From the NCBI GenBank assembly GCA_027002665.1, contig JALWZK010000081.1, forward strand, positions 1-7,531: a stretch of 7,531 nt of DNA. Direction: 5' to 3'. Origin of the DNA: Campylobacteraceae bacterium. Its GTDB lineage: Bacteria; Campylobacterota; Campylobacteria; Campylobacterales; Sulfurovaceae. The notes beneath the pieces were generated by a model. The model worked only from the letters and a program-made list of their open reading frames with translations, was not told the DNA's origin and ran no database searches. Positions 7,234 to 7,531 of this stretch are shown here, one piece after another. Both the position numbers and the translations under genes were made by a program. Numbering within the stretch: position 1 is the stretch's first letter; each line of letters starts with the position of its first letter.

Positions 7234-7531
7234 ATGAAAAATATTCTAATCAAATCACCATTAAATTACATTGGTGGTAAATATAAAATATTAAATCAAA
7301 TCTTACCACTATTCCCAAAACAAATAGATACATTTGTAGATTTGTTTGCTGGTGGTTGTAATGTTGGTATAAATATAAATACTAATAAAGTAATTTTTAA
7401 TGATAATTTAACTTATTTGATAGATTTGTTTATTGAATTACAAAAGAATGATATTGATTTTATATTAGAACATATTAATAATAGAATTATCAAATTTGCT
7501 TTATCTCAAACAAATCAAGATGGATATAAAA
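7234..7531 (+). CDS. D12-class adenine-specific DNA methyltransferase, N-terminal part only
   Basis: The 99 residues before the window edge match the start of the D12 (Dam/DpnM-like) family, which transfers a methyl group from S-adenosylmethionine to the N6 of adenine in a short DNA site. The N-terminal block SPLNYIGGKYKIL (8-20) carries the NYxGGK signature. FVDLFAGGCNVG (34-45) is the AdoMet-binding motif I. The catalytic DPPY motif lies beyond the edge, so activity and target cannot be judged. The ATG has AAGGAT four bases upstream (7225-7230). The gene is more AT-rich than its neighbours, uses GAA for both of its Glu codons where the others favour GAG, and lies past a terminator. This suggests an acquired restriction-modification or phage-type gene. 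A cognate nuclease would be expected nearby but is not visible. Confidence 0.88.
   Translation, partial: MKNILIKSPLNYIGGKYKILNQILPLFPKQIDTFVDLFAGGCNVGININTNKVIFNDNLTYLIDLFIELQKNDIDFILEHINNRIIKFALSQTNQDGYK

Overview
The window looks like a chromosomal stretch of a Campylobacterota (epsilonproteobacterial) bacterium, probably of the Sulfurimonas/Sulfurovum type. The evidence is very low GC, purine-rich coding strands with heavy AGA and GAG codon use, and an extended -10 promoter preceded by a T-run with no clear -35. The fabD / nucleosidase / PP-loop gene order also matches what I recall for Campylobacter jejuni. The assignment rests on these features and not on any database search.

Layout. 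Positions 1-366 (minus strand) hold the N-terminal 122 residues of a single-pass membrane protein that I do not recognise; it runs off the left edge. A divergent, extremely AT-rich promoter region (367-561) separates it from a tightly packed rightward operon. That operon is fabD (562-1506), mtnN/pfs (1503-2198) and a TtcA-like PP-loop tRNA-thiolation gene (2182-2967), with overlapping ends. The operon thus encodes fatty-acid chain loading, SAH/MTA and probably aminodeoxyfutalosine cleavage, and tRNA thiolation.

A second transcription unit starts in the 172-base gap before thiC. The gap holds a clear TPP riboswitch (3005-3090) and a readable translational expression platform (3081-3137) that can hide or expose the thiC Shine-Dalgarno sequence. 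Below it lie thiC (3140-5017), thiO (5021-6118), thiS (6115-6315) and thiG (6317-7105), spaced by 3 bases or less or overlapping. ThiC makes the pyrimidine half of thiamine. ThiO supplies dehydroglycine, ThiS carries sulfur and ThiG closes the thiazole ring. ThiF, ThiE and ThiD are not in the window, so ThiS activation and the joining of the two halves must be encoded elsewhere. A long AT-rich hairpin (7113-7166) closes the operon.

From 7234 the right edge carries the start of a D12-class adenine-specific DNA methyltransferase, cut at residue 99. Its different base composition suggests the left edge of a restriction-modification or other accessory locus beyond the window. The most interesting items are the fully readable riboswitch switch, a 20-residue cysteine-bearing insert in ThiO, a TtcA-like protein missing one iron-sulfur cysteine, and the methyltransferase boundary. 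I see no convincing wholly new system inside the window.
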